Below are positions 16,834 to 25,668 of a stretch of DNA of 36,202 bases, piece by piece. The DNA comes from Rhodobacteraceae bacterium HLUCCA08 (GTDB taxonomy: Bacteria; Pseudomonadota; Alphaproteobacteria; Rhodobacterales; Rhodobacteraceae), in the NCBI GenBank assembly GCA_001314655.1, contig LJSF01000005.1, forward strand, positions 1 to 36,202, given 5' to 3'. Positions within the stretch are counted from its first letter, which is position 1. Each line of letters begins with the position of its first letter. The translations under genes were made by a program, and so were the position numbers. The notes below the pieces were generated by a model. It was not told the DNA's origin. It saw only the letters and a list, made by a program, of their open reading frames with translations, and made no database searches.

Positions 16834-17844
16834 TCAGGGGCAGATACCCTGCAGGCTGATCCAGTCGCCGTCATTCATCAATGGCGGCGTCTCGGCCCCG
16901 GCCAGGGGGTCGGCCTCGATCAGGCCGAGCGTGGTTTCCCCGGTCACGTCGATTGCATAGGCATAGGGCGTGGACGGAAGACCGGCCGCTTCGAACCGCG
17001 GCAGCAGCACCGCATCGGCGGGGCGCGGGGGCGGATCGCCGACCAGCGCCTCGGCATAGGCGCGCAGGGTCTGGGGCGGGATGTCGCCCGTGGTGAGCAA
17101 TGTCACGGTGCTGCGCAGACCCGTGGTGCGCAACAGCGCGCCCAGCGGGTCTTCGACATCGCGCCGGGCGGCGGCGGCGATCATGTGGCCGGCGACGACG
17201 GCCGGGTCCTCGGTATCCTCGACCATGGCGCGGGACAGCACGATGATCCCGCCGGGCAGATAGAGCGCGCTTTGCGGCCCGGAAGGGACGACGACCGTGG
17301 TGCCATCCGGGCCGATGACCTTTTCATGCAGCGCACCAAGGGCCTGGGTGCCAAGCCGGCCGCGGCAGGTCTGGCCGGTCAGGCGCTGGACATGGCCCAG
17401 CAGCACGCCTCCGATCTCGGCCCGTTTGGCGGCCGGCACGACCCGTTCGGCCTGGTCGCGCAGCGCACCGGGCAGCCACAGCACGCCGAGCGCGAGGATC
17501 CCGCCCAGGACCGCGGCGACCGACAGGGCCCGCAACCGGCCGGGCCGGGGCCGGGACCGGGCGATGGCACGGCGCACCTTCTCGATCGCGTCGATCATGG
17601 TGTCGTCAGCGATTTCGATATCTTCGCCGGCGTCCGGATCAGGCGTGAAAAGCGCCGGCCGCTGGCCGGGGTTTTCGCGTTCGACGGCGGCCAGCGACCA
17701 ATGGGCCAGCGGCCGGCCGGCGCTGTCGGCGATGACCAGGGTGGCGTCGCCGAACGAGATCGCGACCTCGCGCCGCTGGGCCTCGGGGTCGGGGCGCCAG
17801 AGCCCGGTGCTTTCGAGCCGGGCATATTCCTTGAGGGCGGTCAT
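16834..17844 (-). CDS. Membrane protein resembling an inactive M48 metallopeptidase
   Basis: A 336-residue protein with a cytoplasmic N-terminal domain (1-103), one transmembrane helix (about 105-125) and a large C-terminal domain outside the membrane. LYLPGGIIVLSRAMVEDTED (194-213) followed by VVAGHMIAAAARRD matches the run-up to the HExxH helix of M48 peptidases, but reads HMIAA (His220 kept; Glu and second His lost). The later ExEAD-like ligand region also seems replaced (RPADAVLLPRFEAAGL). It is thus probably a pseudopeptidase, if the homology is real. It ends 9 bases from the convergent SPOR gene. The ribosome site is weak, so the start is the least certain part. Confidence 0.75.
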   Translation of the reverse strand: MTALKEYARLESTGLWRPDPEAQRREVAISFGDATLVIADSAGRPLAHWSLAAVERENPGQRPALFTPDPDAGEDIEIADDTMIDAIEKVRRAIARSRPRPGRLRALSVAAVLGGILALGVLWLPGALRDQAERVVPAAKRAEIGGVLLGHVQRLTGQTCRGRLGTQALGALHEKVIGPDGTTVVVPSGPQSALYLPGGIIVLSRAMVEDTEDPAVVAGHMIAAAARRDVEDPLGALLRTTGLRSTVTLLTTGDIPPQTLRAYAEALVGDPPPRPADAVLLPRFEAAGLPSTPYAYAIDVTGETTLGLIEADPLAGAETPPLMNDGDWISLQGICP

Positions 17845-17982
17845 CCGGGGCGATCTGCTCTGCCTGCCGTATTATGTTGCGGCCATGATAGGGCAGGCGG
17901 GGGCGGCTTGCCAAATGGTAAAGCGCCCGCGCGGTCGCCGCGACGTCGCGCGCCCGGTTTGCGCCGTCCGGCCGGGCGCCGC

Positions 17983-18004
17983 TCTTGGCCCTGACGGGCC
18001 AAGA
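17983..18004. terminator. 9-bp perfect hairpin downstream of the acyl-CoA synthetase gene
   Basis: TCTTGGCCC-TGAC-GGGCCAAGA forms a perfect 9-bp stem with a 4-base loop, 56 bases beyond the stop of the leftward acyl-CoA synthetase gene. No T-run follows on either strand, so it may work with Rho or mark a repeat element rather than being an intrinsic terminator. Between it and the stop lies copy 2 of the 22-base repeat. Confidence 0.45.
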
Positions 18005-18026
18005 CGCCCCGCCCGCCGTCCCGGTT
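18005..18026. repeat. 22-base repeat, copy 2
   Basis: Identical to 4675-4696. It is directly followed on the + strand by further palindromic GC-rich sequence (CCCGG-TTA-CCGGG overlaps its end) and sits next to the hairpin at 17983-18004. Confidence 0.7.
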
Positions 18027-18059
18027 ACCGGGCCGCCCCGGGCCGCCGTTCGGGTGGGG

Positions 18060-19685
18060 TCAGCCGAACCGTTTGCGCAGTTCGAATTTCTGGATCTTTC
18101 CGGTCGAGGTCTTGGGCAGTTCGCCGAAGATCACCTGTTTCGGCGTCTTGAACCCGGCCAGCCTTTCGCGGGCGAAGGCGATCAGCTCGGCCTCGGTCAC
18201 GGCGCGCCCGTCCTTCAGTTCGACGAAGGCGCAGGGCACCTCGCCCCATGTGTCGTCGGGCTTGGCGACCACGGCGCACAGCATCACCGCCGGGTGGTGC
18301 ATCAGCACGCCCTCGACCTCGACCGAACTCACGTTTTCGCCGCCCGAGATGATGATGTCCTTGGCCCGGTCGGCGATCTTGAGATAGCCGTCCTCGTGCT
18401 GGAAGGCGATGTCGCCGGAATGGAACCAGCCGCCCGCGAAGGCCTCGCGCGTGGCCCGCGGATTGCGCAGGTAACCCTTCATCACGCAATTGCCCCGGAA
18501 CATGATCTCTCCTTGGGTTTCGCCGTCCCAGGGCACGGGGGTCATGGTTTCGGGGTCCATCGCCAGGACCTCTTCCATGAAGGGCATCAGCACGCCGGTG
18601 CGGGCCTTGATGGTGTAGCGGTCCTCGGCCGGCAGATCGTCCCAGCGCCAGGGTTTCCAGGTGCATTCGGTGGCCGGCCCGTAGGTTTCGGTGAGGCCAT
18701 AGACCTGCATCACGTCGAAGCCCAGCGGTTCGACGGCGGCGAGGGTTGCGGCGGGCGGCGGGGCGCCGGCGGTCTTGACCTTGACGATATGGTCGAAGGG
18801 GCGGCGGTCTTCGTCGCGGGCATTGACCAGCATGTTGAGCACGATCGGCGCACCGCCGAAATGGGTGACGCCGTGGTCGGCGATGGCGTCGTAGATCGCC
18901 TTTGCGGTGATGTCGCGGCAGCACACCGCGGTGCCGCCGACGACAGGCAGCATCCAGGTATGGGTCCAGCCGTTGCAATGGAACAGCGGCACGATCTGCA
19001 GGTAGCGCGGATGCAGGTTCATCTCCCAGGTGATGGGCGTGCCCATGGTCGCCAGGTAGGCGCCGCGATGGTGATAGACCACGCCCTTGGGCCGCCCGGT
19101 GGTGCCCGAGGTGTAGTTGAGCGCGATGCTTTCCCATTCATCGGCGGGCATGATCCAGTCGAAATCGGGATCGCCGGCGTCAAGGAAGGTCTCGTAGTCG
19201 ATCTGGTCGCCGATCTCGGGGACGCCGGCGACCGGGTCGGGCACCTCGACCACCAGGGGGGCCGGGCCCTCCATGTCGGCGATCGCGGTCATCGCGGCGG
19301 GCAGGAACTGGCTGTCGACCAGCAGCACCTTGGCCTGGCCGTGATCGAGGATATAGCTGATCGTGCCGGTATCGAGCCGTGTGTTGATGGTGTTCAGCAC
19401 CGCGCCGCAGGCGGGCACGGCAAAGGCGGCCTCGGACTGGGCGGGGATGTTGGGCAGGAGGGTGGCGACCACGTCGCCGGGGTTCACCCCGGCCTGGGCC
19501 AGCGCCGAGGCCAGCCGGGTGACGCGGGCATGGTATTCGCCATAGGTCCATTGCCGGTCGCCATAGACCACCGCCGCGCGGTTGGGAAACACCAGCGCCC
19601 CGCGGCGCAGATGCGACAGCGGGGTCAGCGGCACGTAATTGGCCGCGTTCTTTTCCAGTCCGGTTTCGTCCCTGAGCCAGCCCAT
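18060..19685 (-). CDS. AMP-forming acyl-CoA synthetase (AlkK-like)
   Basis: A 541-residue adenylate-forming enzyme that activates a carboxylic acid to its CoA thioester. Motifs: YTSGTTGRPKG (191-201), the VYGLTETYGPATE motif, the hinge WFHSGDIA and KIADRAKDIIISGGENVSS, and the C-terminal KTSTGKIQKFELR with the catalytic lysine. Medium- or long-chain fatty acids are the usual substrates for this subgroup, but chain length cannot be read from sequence. The start MGWLRDETG has GGGAGGA at good distance; the frame is open far upstream, overlapping the divergent sulfotransferase gene, and that part is not credible coding. It could feed the beta-oxidation operon at 21.7-28.8 kb. Confidence 0.93.
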   Translation of the reverse strand: MGWLRDETGLEKNAANYVPLTPLSHLRRGALVFPNRAAVVYGDRQWTYGEYHARVTRLASALAQAGVNPGDVVATLLPNIPAQSEAAFAVPACGAVLNTINTRLDTGTISYILDHGQAKVLLVDSQFLPAAMTAIADMEGPAPLVVEVPDPVAGVPEIGDQIDYETFLDAGDPDFDWIMPADEWESIALNYTSGTTGRPKGVVYHHRGAYLATMGTPITWEMNLHPRYLQIVPLFHCNGWTHTWMLPVVGGTAVCCRDITAKAIYDAIADHGVTHFGGAPIVLNMLVNARDEDRRPFDHIVKVKTAGAPPPAATLAAVEPLGFDVMQVYGLTETYGPATECTWKPWRWDDLPAEDRYTIKARTGVLMPFMEEVLAMDPETMTPVPWDGETQGEIMFRGNCVMKGYLRNPRATREAFAGGWFHSGDIAFQHEDGYLKIADRAKDIIISGGENVSSVEVEGVLMHHPAVMLCAVVAKPDDTWGEVPCAFVELKDGRAVTEAELIAFARERLAGFKTPKQVIFGELPKTSTGKIQKFELRKRFG

Positions 19686-19793
19686 ATCCGTCCTCCCGTT
19701 CGGCATTCGGGGCCGATCATCCGCTTGCGGCGGGCGCGGGGCAAGGGCAAAGCGCGGTTGGCAAGGGACGGGGCGCGCGGCAAGGTGGCCGCC

Positions 19794-20465
19794 ATGATCG
19801 TCAGCCGCGGGCGCCGCTACATCTTCGTCCACATTCCCAAGACCGGGGGCACCGCCATGGCCCTGGCGCTGGAGGCGCGGGCCATGGCCGATGACATCCT
19901 GGTCGGCGACACGCCCAAGGCGCGGCGGCGCAAGGGACGGCTGAAGGGGGTGAACACGGCCGGGCGGCTGTGGAAGCATTCGAGCCTGGCCGAGGCCGAG
20001 GGGCTGATCACCCGCGCCGAGATGGCCGATCTGTTCACCTTCACCCTGGTGCGCAACCCCTGGGACCGGGTGGTCAGCTATTACCACTGGCTGCGGGTCC
20101 AGGGTTTCGACCATCCGGCGGTGGCGCTGGCCAGACGGGTCGATTTCGCCGGATTCGTGACCGATCCGGCCACGCGGGCCAGCCTGCACGCCGCACCCTA
20201 TGGCGCCTATCTGCGCGATGCGGCGGGGGTGGAACATGCGGATCTGTTCATCAGGCTCGAACACCTGAAGGCAGACCTGGACCCGCTTGAGGCGCATCTT
20301 GGCTTCGCGCTGAAGGTCCCCCGGGCCAATGTCTCGGACCGGGGGCGCGACTGGCGGCCCTATTACGACGATGACACCGCGCAAGCGGTGGAAGAGGCCT
20401 GCGCCGAGGATATCGCGCGCTTCGGTTATGGTTTCGACCCGGGGTCGGACGCATTCGCGACGTAA
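19794..20465 (+). CDS. Sulfotransferase family protein
   Basis: A 223-residue protein with both PAPS-binding elements of the sulfotransferase fold: the 5'-phosphosulfate loop FVHIPKTGGTA (residues 11-21) and the 3'-phosphate motif LVRNPWDRVVSYYHWL (85-100). The HIPKTGGT form is typical of the carbohydrate-type Sulfotransfer_2 family, which transfers sulfate to sugars of surface polymers or small acceptors. The acceptor is unknown. AAGGTGG precedes the ATG. It is divergent from the acyl-CoA synthetase (108 bases between starts). There is no signal peptide, so it acts in the cytoplasm. Confidence 0.88.
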   Translation: MIVSRGRRYIFVHIPKTGGTAMALALEARAMADDILVGDTPKARRRKGRLKGVNTAGRLWKHSSLAEAEGLITRAEMADLFTFTLVRNPWDRVVSYYHWLRVQGFDHPAVALARRVDFAGFVTDPATRASLHAAPYGAYLRDAAGVEHADLFIRLEHLKADLDPLEAHLGFALKVPRANVSDRGRDWRPYYDDDTAQAVEEACAEDIARFGYGFDPGSDAFAT

Positions 20466-20650
20466 TTGTTTCGAATTCGTCTCAAATCCGGGCGTGCCTC
20501 GGGGATTGCCGGCTTTCGCCGCACCATTGCCGCAAACATGCCCCTATTCGACCCAAGGAGCGGCGCGGGAATCACCGCCCATGGAGACATCGAAGACCGG
20601 CGCCGCTGCCAAGACGCGCCGGACGCACCGAACCGACAAGGGGATGTCAG

Positions 20651-21298
20651 ATGTTCGCCTGGAAAGACACCGACTGGAGTGCCGCCGCCACGATCGGGCA
20701 TGTGATGCCCGATCTGTCCGATGAAAGCACCGGCATGATGGCCGGCACCAAGGTGGCCACGGCCATCGGCTGGCGCCCGGTCGAGGCGGTCGCGGCGGGC
20801 GACATGGTCCTGACCTTCGACGGCGGCATGCAGCCGGTCAAGGAAGTGGTGCGGCGGCAATATTGGTGCACCGACAGCGACCCCGAGGATTGGCCGCTGC
20901 GCGTGCCGGCCGGCGCCCTGGGCAATCGCGGCGACATGCATGTGTTGCCGCGCCAGCTGATCCTGGTCGAAAGCGACACCGCCGAGGCCGTGCTGGGCGA
21001 TCCCTTCGCGCTGATCCCGGCCGCCGCGCTGGACGGGTTCCGCGGCATCACGCGTGTGCGGCCGGGCGAGGTGGTCGAGGCGATCGAGCTGCGCTTCGAG
21101 GCCGAGGAAATCGTCTATGCCAATATCGGCGCCCTGTTCCTGTGCCCGGCCGCCGGCGATCTGCTGAGCCTGGGCGACAGCGCCTATGTCCCGCTCGACC
21201 TGGAGCGCGCCCATGTGCTGGTCGATTGCCTGGCCGAAGAGGATCGCGGCTATGTCCCGGTGGCCGAGGCCACGCCGTTGCTGCGCCTGGTCGCCTGA
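20651..21298 (+). CDS. Hint-fold protein lacking the catalytic cysteine
   Basis: A 215-residue protein with a Hint (hedgehog/intein) domain of the Rhodobacterales type: GTKVATAIGWRPVEAVAAGDMVLTFDGGMQPV across residues 32-63 (block A and B equivalents), and a C-terminal stretch LERAHVLVDCLAEED. Autoprocessing Hint domains need a Cys or Ser where this one has Gly28 (GMMAGT instead of CxxAGT), so self-cleavage is unlikely. In this bacterial group such domains often occur in secreted or cell-surface proteins; here no signal peptide is visible. AAGGGGA lies upstream of the ATG. Its role is unknown; the adjacency to the sulfotransferase (185 bases) need not be functional. Confidence 0.8.
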   Translation: MFAWKDTDWSAAATIGHVMPDLSDESTGMMAGTKVATAIGWRPVEAVAAGDMVLTFDGGMQPVKEVVRRQYWCTDSDPEDWPLRVPAGALGNRGDMHVLPRQLILVESDTAEAVLGDPFALIPAAALDGFRGITRVRPGEVVEAIELRFEAEEIVYANIGALFLCPAAGDLLSLGDSAYVPLDLERAHVLVDCLAEEDRGYVPVAEATPLLRLVA

Positions 21299-21746
21299 GC
21301 GCCCGCAACCGCGCCCCGGGCGCCTTGCCGCTTGACGGGGGCGAACGGGTTGCCCCTGATCCCGGGAAACCGGGGCCAGGGTTTTTCGACGACAGGTTTC
21401 AGCGCGTACCGGCCATTCGCCGTGCCGGGCGATCGCCGAGCCGCGGGGTGGCGATCCGGCCTTTCGAGCGTTGCGCTTTATCCCGCAAAGCCGAACACCA
21501 TCCGTTCACGGCGCCAAGCGTCACCAAATCGCCGCCCCGGGGGGGCGGGTCGGCGATTGCCCGGCACCTTCGGTGCTGTTCGGGCCGGGCATCGACCGCG
21601 CCGTCCCGCAAAGCGGGCAACGCAAGAGTGTTCGGCACGGGGCGCCTGCCGCGCGCGCCGCGATCCGAGCGACAAAAAACGCGCAGAGGGACCCCTCTGC
21701 GCGTTCCCGCTTGTGGTCGGATGTCTGCGCATCCCCCCGCCGGCGA
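21299..21746. other. 448-base gap without a supported gene
   Basis: Between the Hint gene and the end of fadB. It contains the terminator at 21674-21705. The rest is GC-rich and shows no convincing coding frame. It contains several inverted repeats: a 9-bp pair GCCGAACAC (21490-21498) and GTGTTCGGC (21628-21636) 129 bases apart, and inside it a nested structure GCCCGG ... GCACC-TTC-GGTGC ... CCGGGC. It does not match tmRNA, SRP RNA, 6S RNA or a tRNA by eye. Confidence 0.6.
21674..21705 (-). terminator. Strong intrinsic terminator of the beta-oxidation operon
   Basis: On the minus strand a perfect 12-bp stem (AACGCGCAGAGG with CCTCTGCGCGTT, 21678-21705) with a 4-base loop is followed by a run of six T (21679-21674). 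It lies 41 bases after the fadB stop codon and is the clearest terminator in the window. Confidence 0.93.
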
Positions 21747-23954
21747 TCAGGCGGCCTGTGCGTCCGCCCCGGTGCCGAAGCGGCCGTAGAAGCTTTGCCC
21801 CGCCTCGGCCATCTCGCGCAACAGGGCGGGGCAGGCGAACCGCGTGCCATGGACCGCTGCGAGCGCGTCGCAGCGCGCGGCGGCGTAATCCGCCCCCAGC
21901 ATGTCGAGCCAGCCGAAGGGCCCGCCGGACCAGGGCGCAAAGCCCCAGCCCAGGATCGCGCCGACATCGCCTTCGCGGATATCGGTCAACACCCCGTCTT
22001 CCAGCGCCCGCACCGCTTCCAGCACCTGGGCGAACAGCAGCCGGTGCTGCACCTCGATCAGGTCGGGCTGATCGGCGGCGGGCGGGAATTTCCCGGCCAG
22101 CCCGTCCCACAGCCCCTGCCGCTTGCCGGTGTCGTCATAGGCATAGAACCCCGCCTTCGCCTTGCGCCCCAGCCGGTCTTGCTCGGCCATCCAGAACAGG
22201 ATCGGGTCGACCGCGTCGTCATAGGCGTCGCCCATCGCCGCCTTGGTCGCCCTGGCGATCTTGACCCCGAGGTCGATCGAGGTCTCGTCCACCAGTTGCA
22301 GCGGCCCCAGCGGCATGCCGACCATCCGCGCGGCGTTCTCGACCAGCGCCGGGGCGACGCCCTCGGCCACCATCCGCATGCCCTCGTTGAGGTAGGGGAT
22401 GATGCAGCGATTGGCATAGAAGAACCGCGCATCGTTGACCACGATCGGCGTCTTGCGGATCTGGCGCACGAAATCCAGCGCCTTGGCCACCGCCCGGTCG
22501 CCGGTTTCGCGGCCCTTGATGATCTCGACCAGCATCATCTTTTCCACCGGGCTGAAGAAATGGATGCCGATGAACTGGTCGGGCCGGTCGCTGGCCCGGG
22601 CCAGTTCGGTGATCGGCAGGGTCGAGGTGTTGGTGGCAAAGATGCAATCGTCGCCCACGACCCTCAGCACGTTCTTCGTCACCTCGGCCTTGACGGCCAC
22701 ATCCTCGAACACCGCCTCGACGATCAGGTCGGCGCCTGTCAGGGCGTCGTAATCGGTGGTGGCGGTGATGCGGCCCAGGATCTCGGCCTTCTTGTCCGCG
22801 GTGATCTTCTTTCGGGCGATCCCCTTGTCGAGGTAGCTTTCGACATGGGCGCGGCCCGTGTCGGCGGCGTCCTGCGTCTGGTCGATCAGCACGACCTCGA
22901 TACCGTTCTGGGCCGCGACCAGCGCGATGCCGGCGCCCATCATGCCGGCGCCCATGACGCCAAGCTTGCGGACCGTCTGGTCCGGCACCTCGGGCCGGTT
23001 GGCGCCTTTTTCCAGCGCTTCCTTGTTGATGAACAGGCTGCGGATCATGGCGCCGGACGACGGGTTCATCAGCACGTTGGTGAACCAGCGCGCCTCGATC
23101 TTGAGCGCGGTGTCGAAGGGCACCATGGCGCCTTCGTAGACCGCGCTCAGCAGCGCCTTGGCCGCCGGGTAGACGCCCTGGGTCTTGCCGTTGACCATCG
23201 CGGAGGCGCCGACGAAGGTCATGTAGCCGGCCGGGTGATAGGGCGCGCCCCCGGGCATCTTGTAGCCCTTGGCGTCCCAGGGTTTCACGAGGTCGGCATC
23301 GGTCGCGGTCAGCACCCACGCCTTGGCGCGGGCCAGCAGGTCTTCGGGGGCGACCACGTCGTCGATCAGCCCGGCGGCCCTGGCCTTGGCCGGGTCGCTG
23401 AGCTTGCCTTCCAGCAGGAAGGGCGCCGCGGCCATGGCGCCCAGCTTGCGGCTCAGCCGCATGGTGCCGCCCATGCCGGGAAAGATGCCGACCATGATCT
23501 CGGGCAGGCCGATCTTGGCCTTGGGATTGTCGGCGGCGATGATCCGGTGGCAGGCCAGCGGAATCTCGAACCCGATCCCCAGCGCGGTGCCGGGCAGGGC
23601 GGCGACGATCGGCTTGCCGCCCTTCAGCGTCTTGGGGTCCATCCCGGCGCGTTCGATCTTGCGCAGGATGCCGTGGGTATTCATGATCCCGTCGAACAGG
23701 CCCCTGGCCGGATCGTCGCCGGCGCTGTCCTTCATTGACGCGATGATGTTGAGGTCCATGCCGCCGGCAAAGCTGCCCGGCTTTCCGCTGGTCAGGATCA
23801 CGCCCTTGATGGCGTCATCGGCAAGCGCCTGGTCGATCAGGGCGTCGAGTTCGCCGAACCCCTCCATCGACATGACATTCATCGACTTGCCGGGCGTGTC
23901 CCAGGTGATGGTGGCGACGCCGTCGGCGTCCGTGGTCATGGTGAATTCGGCCAT
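21747..23954 (-). CDS. fadB: Bifunctional enoyl-CoA hydratase / 3-hydroxyacyl-CoA dehydrogenase
   Basis: A 735-residue multifunctional beta-oxidation protein of normal length. Residues 1 to about 200 are the crotonase part (oxyanion GSFAGGMDLN, then GIGFEIPLACH with Glu130 and IGLPEIMVGIFPGMGG with Glu152, the usual pair of catalytic glutamates). From about 328 it is the NAD-binding dehydrogenase (LGVMGAGMMGAGIA at 331-344; ATNTSTLPITELA; GIHFFSPVEKMMLVEII with the catalytic His), followed by two C-terminal dehydrogenase domains. It works with the thiolase encoded two genes upstream. Last gene of the operon, 12 bases after its neighbour. It could equally be named fadJ. Confidence 0.95.
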   Translation of the reverse strand: MAEFTMTTDADGVATITWDTPGKSMNVMSMEGFGELDALIDQALADDAIKGVILTSGKPGSFAGGMDLNIIASMKDSAGDDPARGLFDGIMNTHGILRKIERAGMDPKTLKGGKPIVAALPGTALGIGFEIPLACHRIIAADNPKAKIGLPEIMVGIFPGMGGTMRLSRKLGAMAAAPFLLEGKLSDPAKARAAGLIDDVVAPEDLLARAKAWVLTATDADLVKPWDAKGYKMPGGAPYHPAGYMTFVGASAMVNGKTQGVYPAAKALLSAVYEGAMVPFDTALKIEARWFTNVLMNPSSGAMIRSLFINKEALEKGANRPEVPDQTVRKLGVMGAGMMGAGIALVAAQNGIEVVLIDQTQDAADTGRAHVESYLDKGIARKKITADKKAEILGRITATTDYDALTGADLIVEAVFEDVAVKAEVTKNVLRVVGDDCIFATNTSTLPITELARASDRPDQFIGIHFFSPVEKMMLVEIIKGRETGDRAVAKALDFVRQIRKTPIVVNDARFFYANRCIIPYLNEGMRMVAEGVAPALVENAARMVGMPLGPLQLVDETSIDLGVKIARATKAAMGDAYDDAVDPILFWMAEQDRLGRKAKAGFYAYDDTGKRQGLWDGLAGKFPPAADQPDLIEVQHRLLFAQVLEAVRALEDGVLTDIREGDVGAILGWGFAPWSGGPFGWLDMLGADYAAARCDALAAVHGTRFACPALLREMAEAGQSFYGRFGTGADAQAA

Positions 23955-23966
23955 GGGGCTATCCTC

Positions 23967-24440
23967 TCACTCGTGTTTCGTCGGCGCGGGCACGGGATGT
24001 CCGGCCAGCGCGGCATTCAGATCGGGCGCATCGGTGATGGCGTATTGGCTGAAGCTGACCTTCCAGCCGTCACCGGTGCGCACCAGCACCGAAAAGGCGC
24101 TGTAGGGCGCGTGGATCAGGGTTTCGCCGCGATAGAGGCGGGATTCGTGGGTGCAGGTGATCTTGTCCGCGCCTTGATAGGCGGCCTCGGTGCTGGTGCG
24201 GACCATCTCGGTGACCCCGTGCGACCGGTAATGGGCGCAGACACCGTCGAACACGACCCGAAGCTGGTCGCTGTCCTTGACCAGCAGCAAGCCCTCGAAA
24301 CTGTCGATCTGCTGCGGCAGGGTGAAATGCCGGGCGAAAGCGTCGAAATCGCCCGCCATCAGCGCCCGCCCGGTCACGTCCAGCAGAAGCTGGTGAATGT
24401 CGCGCGGATCGCAACGGCTATCGGGCGGGGTGTCGGTCAT
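23967..24440 (-). CDS. NTF2/SnoaL-like small protein
   Basis: A 157-residue soluble protein without signal peptide. The N-terminal helix (LLLDVTGRALMAGDFDAFARHFTLP), the mid-region FDGVCAHYRSHGVTEMVRTS and the strand-rich end (ESRLYRGETLI, GDGWKVSFSQYAI) have the pattern of the cone-shaped NTF2/SnoaL fold, used by ketosteroid isomerases, hydratases and many binding proteins. The assignment is by pattern only. It lies 6 bases after the thiolase stop and 12 bases before fadB, so it is co-expressed with beta-oxidation, perhaps acting on or binding acyl intermediates. Specific activity unknown. Confidence 0.75.
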   Translation of the reverse strand: MTDTPPDSRCDPRDIHQLLLDVTGRALMAGDFDAFARHFTLPQQIDSFEGLLLVKDSDQLRVVFDGVCAHYRSHGVTEMVRTSTEAAYQGADKITCTHESRLYRGETLIHAPYSAFSVLVRTGDGWKVSFSQYAITDAPDLNAALAGHPVPAPTKHE

Positions 24441-24446
24441 CGCGGA

Positions 24447-25658
24447 TCAGACCCGCTCGATGATGGTGGCCGCGCCCATGCCGGAGGCGATGCAGAGCGT
24501 GGCCAGGCCCATCTCCTTGTCCTGACGCTCCAGTTCATCCAGCAGGGTGCCGATGATGATCGCGCCGGTGGCGCCCAGCGGGTGGCCCATGGCGATGGAG
24601 CCGCCGTTGACGTTGACGACCGACGGGTCGACCTCGAAGGCCTGCATGAAGCGCAGCACGACCGAGGCGAAGGCCTCGTTCACCTCGAAGAGGTCGATAT
24701 CCGAGATCGCGATGCCGCTGTCGGCCAGGATCTTTTCGGTCGCCGGGACCGGGCCGGTCAGCATGATCGTGGGATCGGTCCCGATCTTGGCGGTGGCGCG
24801 GATCCGGGCGCGGGGGGTCAGGCCATGCGCCGCGCCGAATTCCCTGGACCCGATCAGCACCCCGGCGGCGCCATCGACGATGCCCGAACTGTTGCCCGCA
24901 TGGTGGATATGCTCGATCCGCTCCAGATGCGGGTATTTCATCAGCGCGACCTTGTCGAAGCCGGGCATGACCTCGCCCATGTCCTTGAAGGACGCCTTCA
25001 GCGCGCCCAGGGCCTGCATGTCGGTGCCCGGGCGCATGTATTCGTCATGGTCGAGGATGGTCAGACCGTTCTGGTCGGTGACCGGAACGATGGACCTGTC
25101 GAAACGGCGCTCATCCCATGCGGTCTTCGCTCTGCGCTGGCTTTCGACGGCAAGCGCATCGGCATCGTCGCGGGAGAACCCGTATTGGGTGGCGATGATG
25201 TCGGCGCTGATCCCCTGGGGGACGAAATAGGTCTCCATCGCGACGGAAGGGTCGACGGCGATCGCGGCCCCGTCAGAGCCCATGGGCACCCGGCCCATCA
25301 TCTCGACCCCGCCGGCGATATAGGCCTGCCCGGCGCCGCCACGCACCTGGTTGGCGGCCAGGTTCACCGCCTCCATGCCGCTGGCGCAGAACCGGTTGAT
25401 CGACAGGCCGGGAATGCGTTCATCGAGCTCCGAGGCCAGCACCGCGGTCCGCGCCAGGCAGCCGCCCTGTTCCTTGACCTGGGTGACATTGCCCCAGATC
25501 ACGTCCTCGACCGCGTGGCCCTCCAGCCCGTTGCGGGATTTCAGCGCGTTCAGCACCCCGGCGCTGAGGCGCATCGAGGTAACCTCGTGCAGGGCCCCGT
25601 CGGCGCGGCCCTTGCCGCGCGGGGTGCGGACGGCGTCGTAGATATAGGCGTCGGTCAT
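24447..25658 (-). CDS. fadA: Acetyl-CoA C-acyltransferase (thiolase)
   Basis: A 403-residue thiolase of normal length that cleaves 3-ketoacyl-CoA with CoA in the last step of beta-oxidation. The three catalytic residues are in place: Cys91 in INRFCASGMEAVN, His359 in NGGSIAMGHPLGATGA and Cys389 in LCIASGMGAA. Its position between FadE-type and FadB-type genes favours a degradative thiolase (FadA) over biosynthetic acetoacetyl-CoA thiolase. It starts 10 bases after the GST stop codon, with AAGGAGGAAAG as ribosome site. Confidence 0.95.
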   Translation of the reverse strand: MTDAYIYDAVRTPRGKGRADGALHEVTSMRLSAGVLNALKSRNGLEGHAVEDVIWGNVTQVKEQGGCLARTAVLASELDERIPGLSINRFCASGMEAVNLAANQVRGGAGQAYIAGGVEMMGRVPMGSDGAAIAVDPSVAMETYFVPQGISADIIATQYGFSRDDADALAVESQRRAKTAWDERRFDRSIVPVTDQNGLTILDHDEYMRPGTDMQALGALKASFKDMGEVMPGFDKVALMKYPHLERIEHIHHAGNSSGIVDGAAGVLIGSREFGAAHGLTPRARIRATAKIGTDPTIMLTGPVPATEKILADSGIAISDIDLFEVNEAFASVVLRFMQAFEVDPSVVNVNGGSIAMGHPLGATGAIIIGTLLDELERQDKEMGLATLCIASGMGAATIIERV

Positions 25659-25668
25659 CTTTCCTCCT

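Noticed and set aside
8340-20465. Very long open frames antisense to maeB, prpE, the deo genes, the acyl-CoA synthetase and others
   Set aside because: They are typical of GC-rich DNA opposite real genes: compositionally odd (Asp/His/Gly/Arg-rich), without motifs or ribosome sites, and fully explained by the recognised genes on the other strand.
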